From Nocardia iowensis (GTDB taxonomy: Bacteria; Actinomycetota; Actinomycetes; Mycobacteriales; Mycobacteriaceae): DNA of 64,000 nt. Shown here piece by piece: positions 55,842-63,746 of the stretch (positions are counted from its first letter, which is position 1; each line of letters opens with the position of its first letter). Location of the stretch: contig NZ_CP078145.1 of the NCBI RefSeq assembly GCF_019222765.1, positions 2,232,001 through 2,296,000 on the forward strand, in the 5' to 3' direction. The notes below the pieces were generated by a model. The model saw only the letters and a program-made list of their open reading frames with translations, was not told where the DNA came from and did no database searches. Position numbers and translations under genes: made by a program.

Positions 55842-56228
55842 CTCAGTTACCTCAGCTCTTGTTGACCTGGATAACACCTGACCCTTACGACGGTAGGTGA
55901 TCAACAACGGCCAAGTGTCATCTGGTTATCGAACAGCAATCAACGAGCTGCACCATCGGGCCCCTGAACCGGGTGTAAGAGCACCTGGCACCAACACACG
56001 AAGATGGTCGCTGGGCGCGCGTTCAACCCGCTGCGGCAGGTGGGGACGCCGCGCGGCCGTCGTCATTGGCGAACAGAGCCAGCCGCGGGCGCCGTGCGTG
56101 AATAGCGTCGCCGCCGAGTCATCACAGCGCTTCCACCGCTGCACGCCATCGCGACAGCTGGGCACGTGGACGTGGGCAAGGGTCGATCCTGCTGATGATG
56201 AGGACCCGTCAGTACTGCTATTTCGCGT
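55842..56228. other. 387-base interval without a supported gene
   Basis: It contains GC-rich open frames on both strands but no recognised domain. The 3' part just before 56229 is a possible leader for the DUF4279-like gene. No strong terminator or repeat was noticed. Confidence 0.5.
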
Positions 56229-56591
56229 TTGAAGAGTGACACGCTGTCGGCGGTCGAGATGGCCGCTCGGATGCAGATGGACCCGGACGAGGTCATGGTG
56301 ATGGGGGGTCGGTCGGCGGAGCATTGGGTTCCCCGCTGCTATGCGTGGAAGATCATCCGACGCAGCACCGAGAGCGTCGATGATCAGATTGCGCATCTGG
56401 TCGACAGGTTGAAACCGGTCCGTTCGATGTGCGCCCCCGGTGACGTGGTCGATCCAGTCGGCGACCGGAACGGCGTCGACCGCGATCGATCTGACGCTGA
56501 CGTCCACCAGGCTGGAGTATCCGCAGGCCGCGAAGTGCGCCGCTCCCAACTAGTAATCGATGCCATCCGCAACCTTAGTGGTGTCGAATAA
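56229..56591 (+). CDS. DUF4279-like protein with degraded C-terminus
   Basis: The first 65 residues (LKSDTLSAVEMAARMQMDPDEVMVMGGRS, CYAWKIIRRSTESVDDQIAHLVDRLKP) match the N-terminal half of DUF4279 proteins. From about residue 70 the sequence changes to low-complexity Asp/Arg/Val text that looks out of frame, and a +1 frame continues more sensibly (TASTAIDLTLTSTRLEYPQ). It starts with TTG. Probably a frameshifted or truncated copy; DUF4279 function is unknown. Confidence 0.5.
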   Translation: MKSDTLSAVEMAARMQMDPDEVMVMGGRSAEHWVPRCYAWKIIRRSTESVDDQIAHLVDRLKPVRSMCAPGDVVDPVGDRNGVDRDRSDADVHQAGVSAGREVRRSQLVIDAIRNLSGVE

Positions 56592-56746
56592 TCGTCGGGA
56601 CCGGTGGCTCTGGTGTTCTGCCTTGTTTCGCTGGCGTCCACTGTCGTTCTTCGTCCCAAATATGTGCGTGTTTTTTTCCGCATCGGTTCCCGACTACAGG
56701 AGGTTCGCTATTCGTACTACTGGTTTCTGGACCGCTGATCGGTCAA

Positions 56747-57523
56747 ATGTCATGGCAAGGGTCGTTTCTCCGGGTAGTGGTCCTGGCTGCTGTGGCCGCG
56801 ATACCCGTGTGCTTCTCCCCGGCGGCCGCTGCCGCTGACAAGCCCTGTGAATCGGAGATCGAGGCCCCCAAAGGCACCTTCAGTTGCACGGTTCCAGACG
56901 GCATGACGCAGATGGCCGTCTTCGTTGGAGGCGGCAATGGCGGCGGCGGGGGTGGCGGGGGGTGGGATAGCAACGTAGGTGGTGGTGGCGGCGGTGGTGG
57001 CGGCGCTGCTGGTGTCAGATGCACGGTGGCTGTCACTGCAGGGCAGGTCGTGACAATGACTGTGGGCAAGGGGGGCCGCGGAGGAAAGGGCGGCACCGGG
57101 GCCGACACTGGAACGCCTACCCGCGGTGGCACGGGCGACGACGGTGAGCGCTCGTCTGTCGCCGTCGCGGGGGAAGAGGTGGCCGCTGCCGAGGGTGGGT
57201 TCGGTGGGGACGGCGGAACTGCCGGTACAGCCGAAGCTGCCGGTACCAATGGAGTCCCTGGAATCGGCGGCCCCGAGGAGGCGTCCTTCTGCACCGGTGA
57301 CTCCTCGGAGGTCACCGCCGGAGAACCCGGGAAATCCAGTCCGCATGCCGGAGCGGTCTCGGAGGGTGGGAAGTCGGCAGGCTGCACGAGCTACGGTGGT
57401 ATCGGCCGTAACGGCGGCCGGAAGCCCGAGCGCGCAACCAGTGCCAGCCCCTCCTCCTCGGGGGACGGCATAAAGGGAGGTTCCGGTGGCAAGGGTTGCG
57501 TGTTCGTGACGTTCAAGCCCTGA
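56747..57523 (+). CDS. Secreted glycine-rich protein
   Basis: A signal peptide (VVVLAAVAAIPVCFSPAAAAA) is followed by a short Cys-containing domain (KPCESEIEAPKGTFSCTVPDGM, GVRCTVAVTAGQVVTMTV) and long Gly-rich stretches (GGGNGGGGGG, GGKGGTGADTG, GGFGGDGGTAG). The C-terminus KGGSGGKGCVFVTFKP closes with a cysteine. It is probably a surface or matrix protein. The repeats resemble PE_PGRS-type glycine richness but lack a PE domain. Confidence 0.7.
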   Translation: MSWQGSFLRVVVLAAVAAIPVCFSPAAAAADKPCESEIEAPKGTFSCTVPDGMTQMAVFVGGGNGGGGGGGGWDSNVGGGGGGGGGAAGVRCTVAVTAGQVVTMTVGKGGRGGKGGTGADTGTPTRGGTGDDGERSSVAVAGEEVAAAEGGFGGDGGTAGTAEAAGTNGVPGIGGPEEASFCTGDSSEVTAGEPGKSSPHAGAVSEGGKSAGCTSYGGIGRNGGRKPERATSASPSSSGDGIKGGSGGKGCVFVTFKP

Positions 57524-57661
57524 CGGCCACACTCGAACGACGCAGAAGACCGTGCGCGACAGCGAAAAGCGAGCGTGTTCTGGCTCAGGATTCTGGCCCA
57601 TAGTCGATGCGTTGAGCTGCGGTGGTCCAGATAGGTTGAGTCAATTCGTGACGGCTTTGGC

Positions 57662-58014
57662 TCAACCTATCTGGTCTGCGTGAAATGGATGGCGTCTGTT
57701 CACCACACCGGACTCGTCCGCGAGGCAAGCGAAGAAGTCCGGCGCATGCGATCGCTGCTTCACCCCGTCCATCCAGAACAGCCAGAATGGCTGCGCCGCA
57801 TACCCGACAGCGTCCGGATCGAAGTCCAGAGCCATCGCCTCGTCCCGCTCGAGCCGCGACTCGTACTCGACATGCGCGCCCACCGTCGCCGAGAAGTACA
57901 AACCTGGATTGTTGCGCTGACCCCGATACGACGGGATCGACTACACCGGCGCCACCCCTTCGAACGCCACCCCGACGACCTTGCACTGTCGTCGTTGGTT
58001 CGTGCGGCCAGCAA
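57662..58014 (-). pseudogene. Truncated TnsA-like heteromeric transposase endonuclease subunit
   Basis: The minus strand reads KVVGVAFEGVAPV, then a TAG stop, then SIPSYRGQRNNPGLYFSATVGAHVEYESRLERDEAMALDFDP, QPFWLFWMDGVKQRSHAPDFFACLADESGVV, then diverges to a short unrelated tail. The family is TnsA-N-like endonuclease with the YESxLERD core and HxPDF catalytic segment. The TAG inside the N-terminal part and the missing C-terminal half make it a pseudogene. It is direct evidence of a Tn7-like or related transposon in the region's history. Confidence 0.72.
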
Positions 58015-58047
58015 CGGGATCGCCCACAGAAGGCGTGGTACCAGCCG

Positions 58048-58386
58048 CTATAGCTGATGGCGGGGTTTCATCTTCACGTGGTCCCAGCCGCTATGGCAGA
58101 CGACGTGTTTCGACCCGAGCAGCCAAAATCGGAAACCCCCATGCACAGGGCATTGGTCAGCGTTCGAAACAATAGCTTCAACATAGTCTTCGGCGTCAGG
58201 TGAGGCACAGTCCACAACGCGAGGTTGGTAGGTACTCGCCAGACATTGGCCCACCTTCAACTTGTCGACGTCGGTGTCGGAGCCGCCGCGAATCAAATCA
58301 CATGCCGCGAAGGATCCCACCGCGTAAATAATGAATGCGACCACGGCAAATACGCCGAGTACTTTGCGGTTGCGTAGTAGCTGGCC
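58048..58386 (-). CDS. Small membrane-anchored protein, DUF-like
   Basis: The protein has one membrane helix near the N-terminus (VLGVFAVVAFIIYAVGSFAA) and a soluble domain of about 70 residues with four cysteines (VGQCLAS, RVVDCAS, ADQCPVHGG, VVCHSGWD), a layout found in LppU/SCO3897-like proteins. Start choice is uncertain: GTG at 58386 lies just before the helix, with GGGGAGGG some 15 bases upstream. Function unknown. Confidence 0.6.
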   Translation of the reverse strand, partial: GQLLRNRKVLGVFAVVAFIIYAVGSFAACDLIRGGSDTDVDKLKVGQCLASTYQPRVVDCASPDAEDYVEAIVSNADQCPVHGGFRFWLLGSKHVVCHSGWDHVKMKPRHQL

Positions 58387-58795
58387 CACCTCTGTTACCG
58401 ACCCTCCCCAGTTCGGTTCTGCACCCAAAGATAGGCCACTGTCCTGGCGTACACCACTGCTGAGTCGTAGTGCTAGGACGGCCAGCGCGGACTCGGCACG
58501 CCCCAGAAACAACGGCACCCTCGGCATCGTGTCGGGGGTGCCGATGCATGGAGACCGGGTCCATCGCGGCGCGGGCCTGGAACGGGGTATGGCTGGGGCT
58601 CGTCGAGTTCACCGCCGCTACCGGTAACGGCCGCAGGCCGATCTCGATGATCTGCAGGGCCGTTTGGGCACACGAGTCGGAGTTTTCGATGCGGCGCGAA
58701 CTCGATCGAATGCTCGATATCCCGAAATGGCCCAGCCACGCCAAAGGACCCGAATCCGTTTGCTCCCAAGGGATCTCCGGGTTCGATCTGGTGAT
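58387..58795. other. 409-base interval without a supported gene
   Basis: Open frames are present on both strands, but none has a recognisable family or credible ribosome-binding site. The interval may hold the promoter for the membrane-anchored protein at its left end. Confidence 0.45.
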
Positions 58796-59440
58796 CTAGG
58801 GCTCGGGTGCCGCCTCCAGGGTGGCGATGATCGACTGTGTCATTCCCAGCGACCCGGCAGGGTCGTGGTGGCTGATGGTGAATCCGCTTTTCGCCAGTAG
58901 CTCAACCAGGCCACGTCCGCACACCGCGCGGGCATGCTGCGGCTCCATGACCAGTAGGTAGGCATCCATCAGCAATCCGGTCAGCACTGGGCGGTCGAGA
59001 TCGATGATGACGATGCGCCCGCCGGGTACGAGTACCCGCGCGGACTCGCGGATTGCGCTGTCGCGGACCGCGGTAGGGACTTCATGCAGCCCGAAGACCG
59101 ACATCACGGTGTCGAACGAGTCGTCCGGATAGGGCAAGTCAGCTATATCGCCCTCTGCCAGGGTGAGGTTGACGATCCCCTGTGCGGCCACTTTGCGTCT
59201 GCCCACCGCGATCATCTCGGGTGAGAGATCGACGGCGGTCGCCTGGATCTCAGGGCGCCTATCGGCTAGTAGCCGTGACGCGTATCCGGTCCCGGCACAC
59301 AACTCCAACACGTGCTCGACGTGACCGCGCTCGACCAGGCGGATCAGTGCGTCGTGGGGGCGGCCCGGTAGAAGTGGATTGACGGTTTCGAGGACTTCTC
59401 CAGCGAGTGCGAACTTCAAACGGTTCCCCAGTCCTGGCAT
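58796..59440 (-). CDS. Class I SAM-dependent methyltransferase
   Basis: This 214-residue methyltransferase has motif I VLELCAGTGYASRLLA, motif II IQATAVDLSPEMI, GDIADLPYPDDSFDTVMSVFGLHEV, and RVLVPGGRIVIIDLD. The fold is UbiE/Methyltransf_11. The acceptor is unknown. Its ATG at 59440 sits a few bases from an IdeR-like iron box, so it is probably iron regulated. No siderophore gene is adjacent. Confidence 0.88.
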   Translation of the reverse strand: MPGLGNRLKFALAGEVLETVNPLLPGRPHDALIRLVERGHVEHVLELCAGTGYASRLLADRRPEIQATAVDLSPEMIAVGRRKVAAQGIVNLTLAEGDIADLPYPDDSFDTVMSVFGLHEVPTAVRDSAIRESARVLVPGGRIVIIDLDRPVLTGLLMDAYLLVMEPQHARAVCGRGLVELLAKSGFTISHHDPAGSLGMTQSIIATLEAAPEP

Positions 59441-59444
59441 GCCT

Positions 59445-59463
59445 TGAGGTTAGGCATGCCTAA
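59445..59463 (-). promoter_or_regulatory. IdeR/DtxR-like iron box
   Basis: TGAGGTTAGGCATGCCTAA matches 15 of 19 positions of the classic TTAGGTTAGSCTAACCTAA IdeR consensus. It contains the perfect 14-bp palindrome TTAGGCATGCCTAA. It lies directly in front of the methyltransferase start, where a repressor would block transcription. Confidence 0.6.
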
Positions 59464-59672
59464 TTACTATGTCTAGTGCGTCCCGCAGAACGCGCCACCT
59501 GGCGTTCCGCCCCTACCCGACCTACGTCCTGTTCGGATGGCACCGAACTCGCTGTGGTTGCTGTCCGACCGCCGGTCACCAACCACACCTACCAGTCGCA
59601 GATGCTGGCGCACATCTCATCGGGCGGATGGAGGAACAACCGAGGACTGCTGCGCCTAATACGCAAGCTCAA

Positions 59673-59758
59673 AACGTCCGCTCATGCCGCGACCCGTGCG
59701 TTCGGCCCGGCCGCAGCCGCTGGGCGGCAGTCGATCTCGCCAACATCCGGATCTGCCG
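59673..59758 (+). repeat. Paired-unit repeat, copy A
   Basis: Two 17-bp units, AACGTCCGCTCATGCCG (59673-59689) and AACATCCGGATCTGCCG (59742-59758), are in direct orientation with a 52-base GC-rich spacer. The same pair-and-spacer layout recurs at 60537 and, inverted, at 62839. Confidence 0.65.
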
Positions 59759-59869
59759 AATTGAGGGCGTTTGTGGTTGCACTTGCTCCCGCTAGCGACC
59801 ATGTGTGGGGCTGGCGGAGCCGAGGAAAGGCGGTGCCGAAACCCTCGTCACATCGCTAGGTTGTTTCTG

Positions 59870-60457
59870 ATGCCCACCTTCGACGAGATCACCCGCCACC
59901 ACGAACCCGATCCCTCCGACAACCCTTGGGTCAACGGGCCGCCCTCACCCGAGACGATCACGATCGTCTCCTACAACCGGGAGTGGGCGCGCCGCTTTCA
60001 GGCCTTGGCCGACGACATCCTTGCCGCGCTCGGCGAGGTGGCCCTCGACATCGAGCACATCGGATCCACATCCGTCGAGGGACTTGCCGCAAAGGACGTC
60101 ATCGACATCGATCTCACCGTTGCCGACCCGCGAGAGGAGAGCGTGTACGTCCCACCGCTCGAACGACTCGGCTATTTCCTCACCGTTCGAGAGCCGTTGT
60201 TCCATGAGCATCGGTGCCTGCGGCTCGCCGACCCTCGGGTGAACCTGCACGTGTTCGGCCCGGACTGTCCGGAGGTCATCAGACACCGCATGTTCCGCGA
60301 CTGGTTGCGCACCCACCCCGAGGACCGCGCACTCTACGAGAACGCCAAACGAGCGGCGATCCCCGCAGGTGGCAACGTCATGGATTACAACGCGCGTAAG
60401 CAACAGGTGATCCGTGAGATCTACGATCGTCTCTTCCGCGCCGCCGGGATGAAGTAG
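59870..60457 (+). CDS. GrpB family protein
   Basis: This 195-residue protein has the GrpB/nucleotidyltransferase-like pattern: VSYNREWARRFQALADDI, IEHIGSTSVEGLAAKDVIDIDL, RVNLHVFGPDCPEV, RMFRDWLRTHPEDRALYENAKR. Members have an HIGSTSV core close to nucleotidyltransferase motifs. The ATG at 59870 is the start just before the conserved region. No operon partner is seen. Confidence 0.88.
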   Translation: MPTFDEITRHHEPDPSDNPWVNGPPSPETITIVSYNREWARRFQALADDILAALGEVALDIEHIGSTSVEGLAAKDVIDIDLTVADPREESVYVPPLERLGYFLTVREPLFHEHRCLRLADPRVNLHVFGPDCPEVIRHRMFRDWLRTHPEDRALYENAKRAAIPAGGNVMDYNARKQQVIREIYDRLFRAAGMK

Positions 60458-60536
60458 ACCATGCTGCAACCGTCCTCATAGATCGTGTTCTGCTCGTTCG
60501 GTCGAGCGAAACCGATGGCCCACAGTTGATCTCGTT

Positions 60537-60611
60537 AACATCCGGTATTGCCGCTGGGCGGGTGTTCTGCGCGGCGAGATCGACTGCGGCGCAGAACATC
60601 CGCTCTTGCCG
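60537..60611 (+). repeat. Paired-unit repeat, copy B
   Basis: Units AACATCCGGTATTGCCG (60537-60553) and AACATCCGCTCTTGCCG (60595-60611) flank a 41-base spacer containing TGTTCTGCGCGGCGAGATC. Copy D at 62839-62913 carries the same structure, reverse-complemented, with the spacer more than 80 percent identical by eye. Confidence 0.75.
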
Positions 60612-60666
60612 ACGAGCGGGCATCCAGCGCGAAAACGACTTGAAGACGGACGATTCGGTCGCCACC

Positions 60667-61281
60667 ATGCGATCCATGATGCTGCTCGTTCCCGCCGATG
60701 TGCTTCGTCCTCGTCGTGCCGATGAGCATTTCGCCGCCGAGGCAGATGCCGCCCGCGCGGCCGGAATGGAGGTCGCGCTGGTCGATCACGACGCGTTGAC
60801 CAGACCCGACGGTGCCGAGGAGGCAGTTCGCGCGGTGCGAACGAGCGATACGGCGTGGTATCGCGGCTGGATGTTGCGTAGCGAGCAGTACGCCGAGTTC
60901 GCCGCGGCACTGCGACGACGTGGCGTCACCTTGAGGACCAGTCCCGAACAGTACCGTCGGGCGCACGAGCTGCCGGGCTGGTATTCCTCGGTCACCGACG
61001 TGACGCCGCGGTCGGTATGGACCGTCGGTGATGATTACGCGGGATTCGCCCGTGCGCGTGCCGAACTCGGTTCTGGTCCCGCAGTGCTGCGTGACTACAC
61101 CAAGTCGATGAAGCACTACTGGAATGAGTCGGCGTTCATCCCCGAACTGGACGACGCGGACTCCGCCTGGCGTGTGGCACAGAGATTCCGGGAACTGCGT
61201 GGTGAGGACATGACCGGTGGATGGTTGGGCCGCATCGTTTGCTCTCAGCTCGGTCCACTCTTCAACGGGCGAATGTACTGA
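60667..61281 (+). pseudogene. Truncated ATP-grasp (DUF4343-like) gene
   Basis: The ORF resembles the N-terminal two-thirds of an ATP-grasp protein (LLVPADVLRPRRADEHFAAEADAARAAG, VDHDALT, LRTSPEQYRRAHELPGWYSSV, FARARAELGSGPAVLRDYTKSMKHYWNESAFIP, AWRVAQRFRELRGEDMTGG) and then runs into unrelated sequence ending at 61281. The catalytic C-terminal lobe is missing. The start is one of several ATGs at 60667, 60676 or 60679. The copy B repeat lies 56 bases upstream. Confidence 0.65.
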
Positions 61282-61755
61282 ACTGCCGCATACCGCGCTG
61301 ATCGATCCGGCCGCGCGGGGCAGCGGAAATTCAATGGGCCGTGTGGATCTGAAGTCGGCAGAACGATCAATCTGGCTGAGAACACGCGATATGCGGCATG
61401 AGCGGACATTCTGTGGGGCACCCGGAGGGCGCTGCCGAGAAGGTGACTTACCCGGCACCTCCTCGACAGTTCGTATCCGAACCGGCACGCCGTGATCGCG
61501 GCACTGCACGCACCATGGCGATATTCGGTGCCGACCGCGACATGGATGGATGTTCCGACCAAGCCTGGCGGACGACGGCCTCCCAGTAACCGGCCCTATG
61601 TCTCTCGCCACAGAGACGGCGCGATGACCTAGGGCGGCAACTGTCCTAAGCACCTCCTACGTTGGATCGTGCCCAAACGATTACCAGCGATTAGCTGGCC
61701 CGCTAGCGCGGAATGGTTCAGCTGGCCGGACTCCAACACAGAGAGGTCATTGATC
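61282..61755. other. 474-base interval with single repeat unit
   Basis: No supported gene. It contains one inverted repeat unit, CGGCATGAGCGGACATT (61394-61410), the reverse complement of the 17-bp unit of copy A with one mismatch. The rest is GC-rich with frames that show no domain. Confidence 0.5.
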
Positions 61756-62702
61756 ATGGGAGTTTCTGAAGCCGCCGACCGCGCCGACACCTTCGTCGCG
61801 CACAAATTCGACGAGAAGACCGTCGACCTCGGAGAGATCCGCATGAACTACGTCGCCGAGGGTGATCCCGAGGCGCCGGCGCTGCTGTTGATCCCCGCCC
61901 AGGGCGAATCCTGGTGGGGATACGAAGAAGCCATCGCATTGCTGAGCCCGGAATTCCGGGTCTTCGCCATCGATCTACGCGGGCAGGGCCGCACCACCTG
62001 GACCACCGGCCGCTACAACCTCAACACCTGGGGCAGCGACGTCGAACACTTCATCGATCTCGTCATCGGCCGCCCCGCACTGGTGGCGGGCAATTCCTCG
62101 GGAGGTGTGATCACCGCCTGGCTGAGCGCCTACGCCAAGCCCGGCCTGGTCCGCGGCGTGATCCTGGAAGACCCGCCCCTGTTCTCCGCCCAAGCCGGAC
62201 CACCCTACGGTCCCGGCATGATGCAAACCCTCGGTCCGATCTTCGCGCTGTGGGCGAAATGGCTCGGCCCGCAATGGAGCATCGGCGACTGGGAAGGCAT
62301 GATCGAAGCCGCACCGGCCGAGTTGCCCGAATTCCTGCACCCCGAATTCCTGCACCCCGGTATCGGGTTCATGATGGGCGACGGCAACGGCAAAGCGTCG
62401 CCCACCCGGTCCAGCACCTCAAGGCCACCGACACCGCCAACGCCGGTTGCGACCACGCCACCATGCTGTCGCAGAACAAGGCCCCGGCACTGCTCACCCA
62501 CCACTTCCACCAAACCGACCCCGAGACCGGCCAACTCATGGGCGCGATGACCGACATCCAAGCCGCCCAAGCCAAACGCCTACTCGGCACCACCGGCCAC
62601 CCGGTCACCTACACCCAGCTCGACGCACCGCACACCATGCACGAACCACAGGCGCAACGCTATGTCGACATCATCACCGAATGGATCAAGACACTGTCCT
62701 GA
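61756..62702 (+). pseudogene. Frameshifted alpha/beta hydrolase
   Basis: From the ATG at 61756 the first frame encodes an alpha/beta hydrolase (VDLGEIRMNYVAEGDPEAPALLLIPAQG, FRVFAIDLRGQGRTT, nucleophile elbow VAGNSSGGVITAWL) up to about 62390. The homologous C-terminal part then continues in another frame (TANAGCDHATMLSQNKAPALLTHHFHQTDPETG, GHPVTYTQLDAPHTMHE, YVDIITEWIKTLS) to a stop at 62702. A frameshift of one or two bases near 62390-62420 breaks the gene. A sequencing error or recent inactivation is possible. The catalytic Ser and the C-terminal His are each preserved in their own frame. Confidence 0.7.
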
Positions 62703-63173
62703 GCACCACCGAACACGGTGACCTGCCGACCGCGCATCGGCAGGCCAGCGCGCTTCGGACGGCACCGACTGAACGGATCAGCGGGCAACACGGCATGGCC
62801 AGTGCGCTGTTCTGGCCGGACGGACGAGGCCACACAATCGGCACTACCGGACGTTCTGCGCCGCAGTCGATCTTGCCGCGCAGAACGCCCGCACCGCGGC
62901 AATACAGGATGTTCCGCAACAGTGGGGATGCGGTGCGCGTAGGTGAACGCTGCCGGGTACTCCGTTCCGGAACACACCGTCGGCGACCGGTGGGCTGTTC
63001 GGTCTGCGGCGTGTCGGACCCGGGCAGTCTTTACAGTGAGAAGCGCTGTTCCGGAATTGGCTGGCTCACAAACAGATTGGAGGAATCAGTTCACCAATCT
63101 GTGCACCGACACCACGGGTGATCTGTGGTGTTCTTCCGGTCTTTCTCCTTTTGTGACGATTGGAGTGGTGACG
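62703..63173. other. 471-base interval containing repeat copy D
   Basis: No supported gene lies here; the only notable structure is copy D of the paired-unit repeat (62839-62913). The 3' part before 63174 should contain the promoter of the EF-hand gene. Confidence 0.5.
62839..62913 (-). repeat. Paired-unit repeat, copy D (inverted)
   Basis: The plus strand reads CGGCACTACCGGACGTT (62839-62855), a 41-base spacer with CTGCGCCGCAGTCGATC, then CGGCAATACAGGATGTT (62897-62913). It is the reverse complement of copy B, so copies B and D could act as inverted ends of a 2.3-kb segment. Confidence 0.75.
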
Positions 63174-63746
63174 ATGAACGCACCGTTGGCGAACAAAATC
63201 GACCTCACGTTTCTGCACCTCGATATCGATCGCAATGGTCTGATCGAGCGGCAGGACATGCTCGGGCTGGGTTCGCGACTGTTGCTGAAGTTCTCCGAGC
63301 CGACGTCGACGGCAAAGGGGCAGGCCCTGTTGGAGGCGTTCGATCGATTCTGGGACGCCCTGGCCGAGCATTGCGACACCGACCGCGACCACCAGATCAC
63401 CCCGGACGAATACCGGGCCGGGATGATTGCGGCCTTCGTCGACGGCGGCAAATTCGACGATATCTTCCGACCCGCTGCCAGGGCCCTGGCGATCGTCGCT
63501 GACACCGACGGCGACGGCCGGATCGACCAGGCGGAGTTCCAGGCGATGGAGGCCGTGCTGGGGATTTCCGCCGAGGACAGCCGGATGGCGTTCGACAAGT
63601 TGGACACCGACTCCGACGGTGCCCTGAGCGTGCAGGAATACCTGGACGCTGTCCGCGATTACTACACCAACCCCGACCCGGAGGCGCCCGGCAACTGGCT
63701 GTACGGCCCGGCGTTCCAGACACCGTTGTCCCGGGCTGGGCTGTGA
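63174..63746 (+). CDS. Four-EF-hand calcium-binding protein
   Basis: This 190-residue protein has four EF-hand loops with D-x-[D/N]-x-[D/N] type ligands: 17-28 (DIDRNGLIERQD), 68-79 (DTDRDHQITPDE), 110-121 (DTDGDGRIDQAE) and 144-155 (DTDSDGALSVQE). It resembles calerythrin of Streptomyces and Saccharopolyspora. No signal peptide; probably a cytosolic calcium buffer or sensor. ATG 63174 follows TTGGAG. Its stop codon overlaps the next start (GTGA), a strong sign of a coupled pair with the following gene. Confidence 0.93.
   Translation: MNAPLANKIDLTFLHLDIDRNGLIERQDMLGLGSRLLLKFSEPTSTAKGQALLEAFDRFWDALAEHCDTDRDHQITPDEYRAGMIAAFVDGGKFDDIFRPAARALAIVADTDGDGRIDQAEFQAMEAVLGISAEDSRMAFDKLDTDSDGALSVQEYLDAVRDYYTNPDPEAPGNWLYGPAFQTPLSRAGL

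Noticed and set aside
55926..56549. Minus-strand 207-codon frame in the decayed region
   Set aside because: No domain, and it is antisense to the DUF4279-like gene, whose N-terminal family match is clear.
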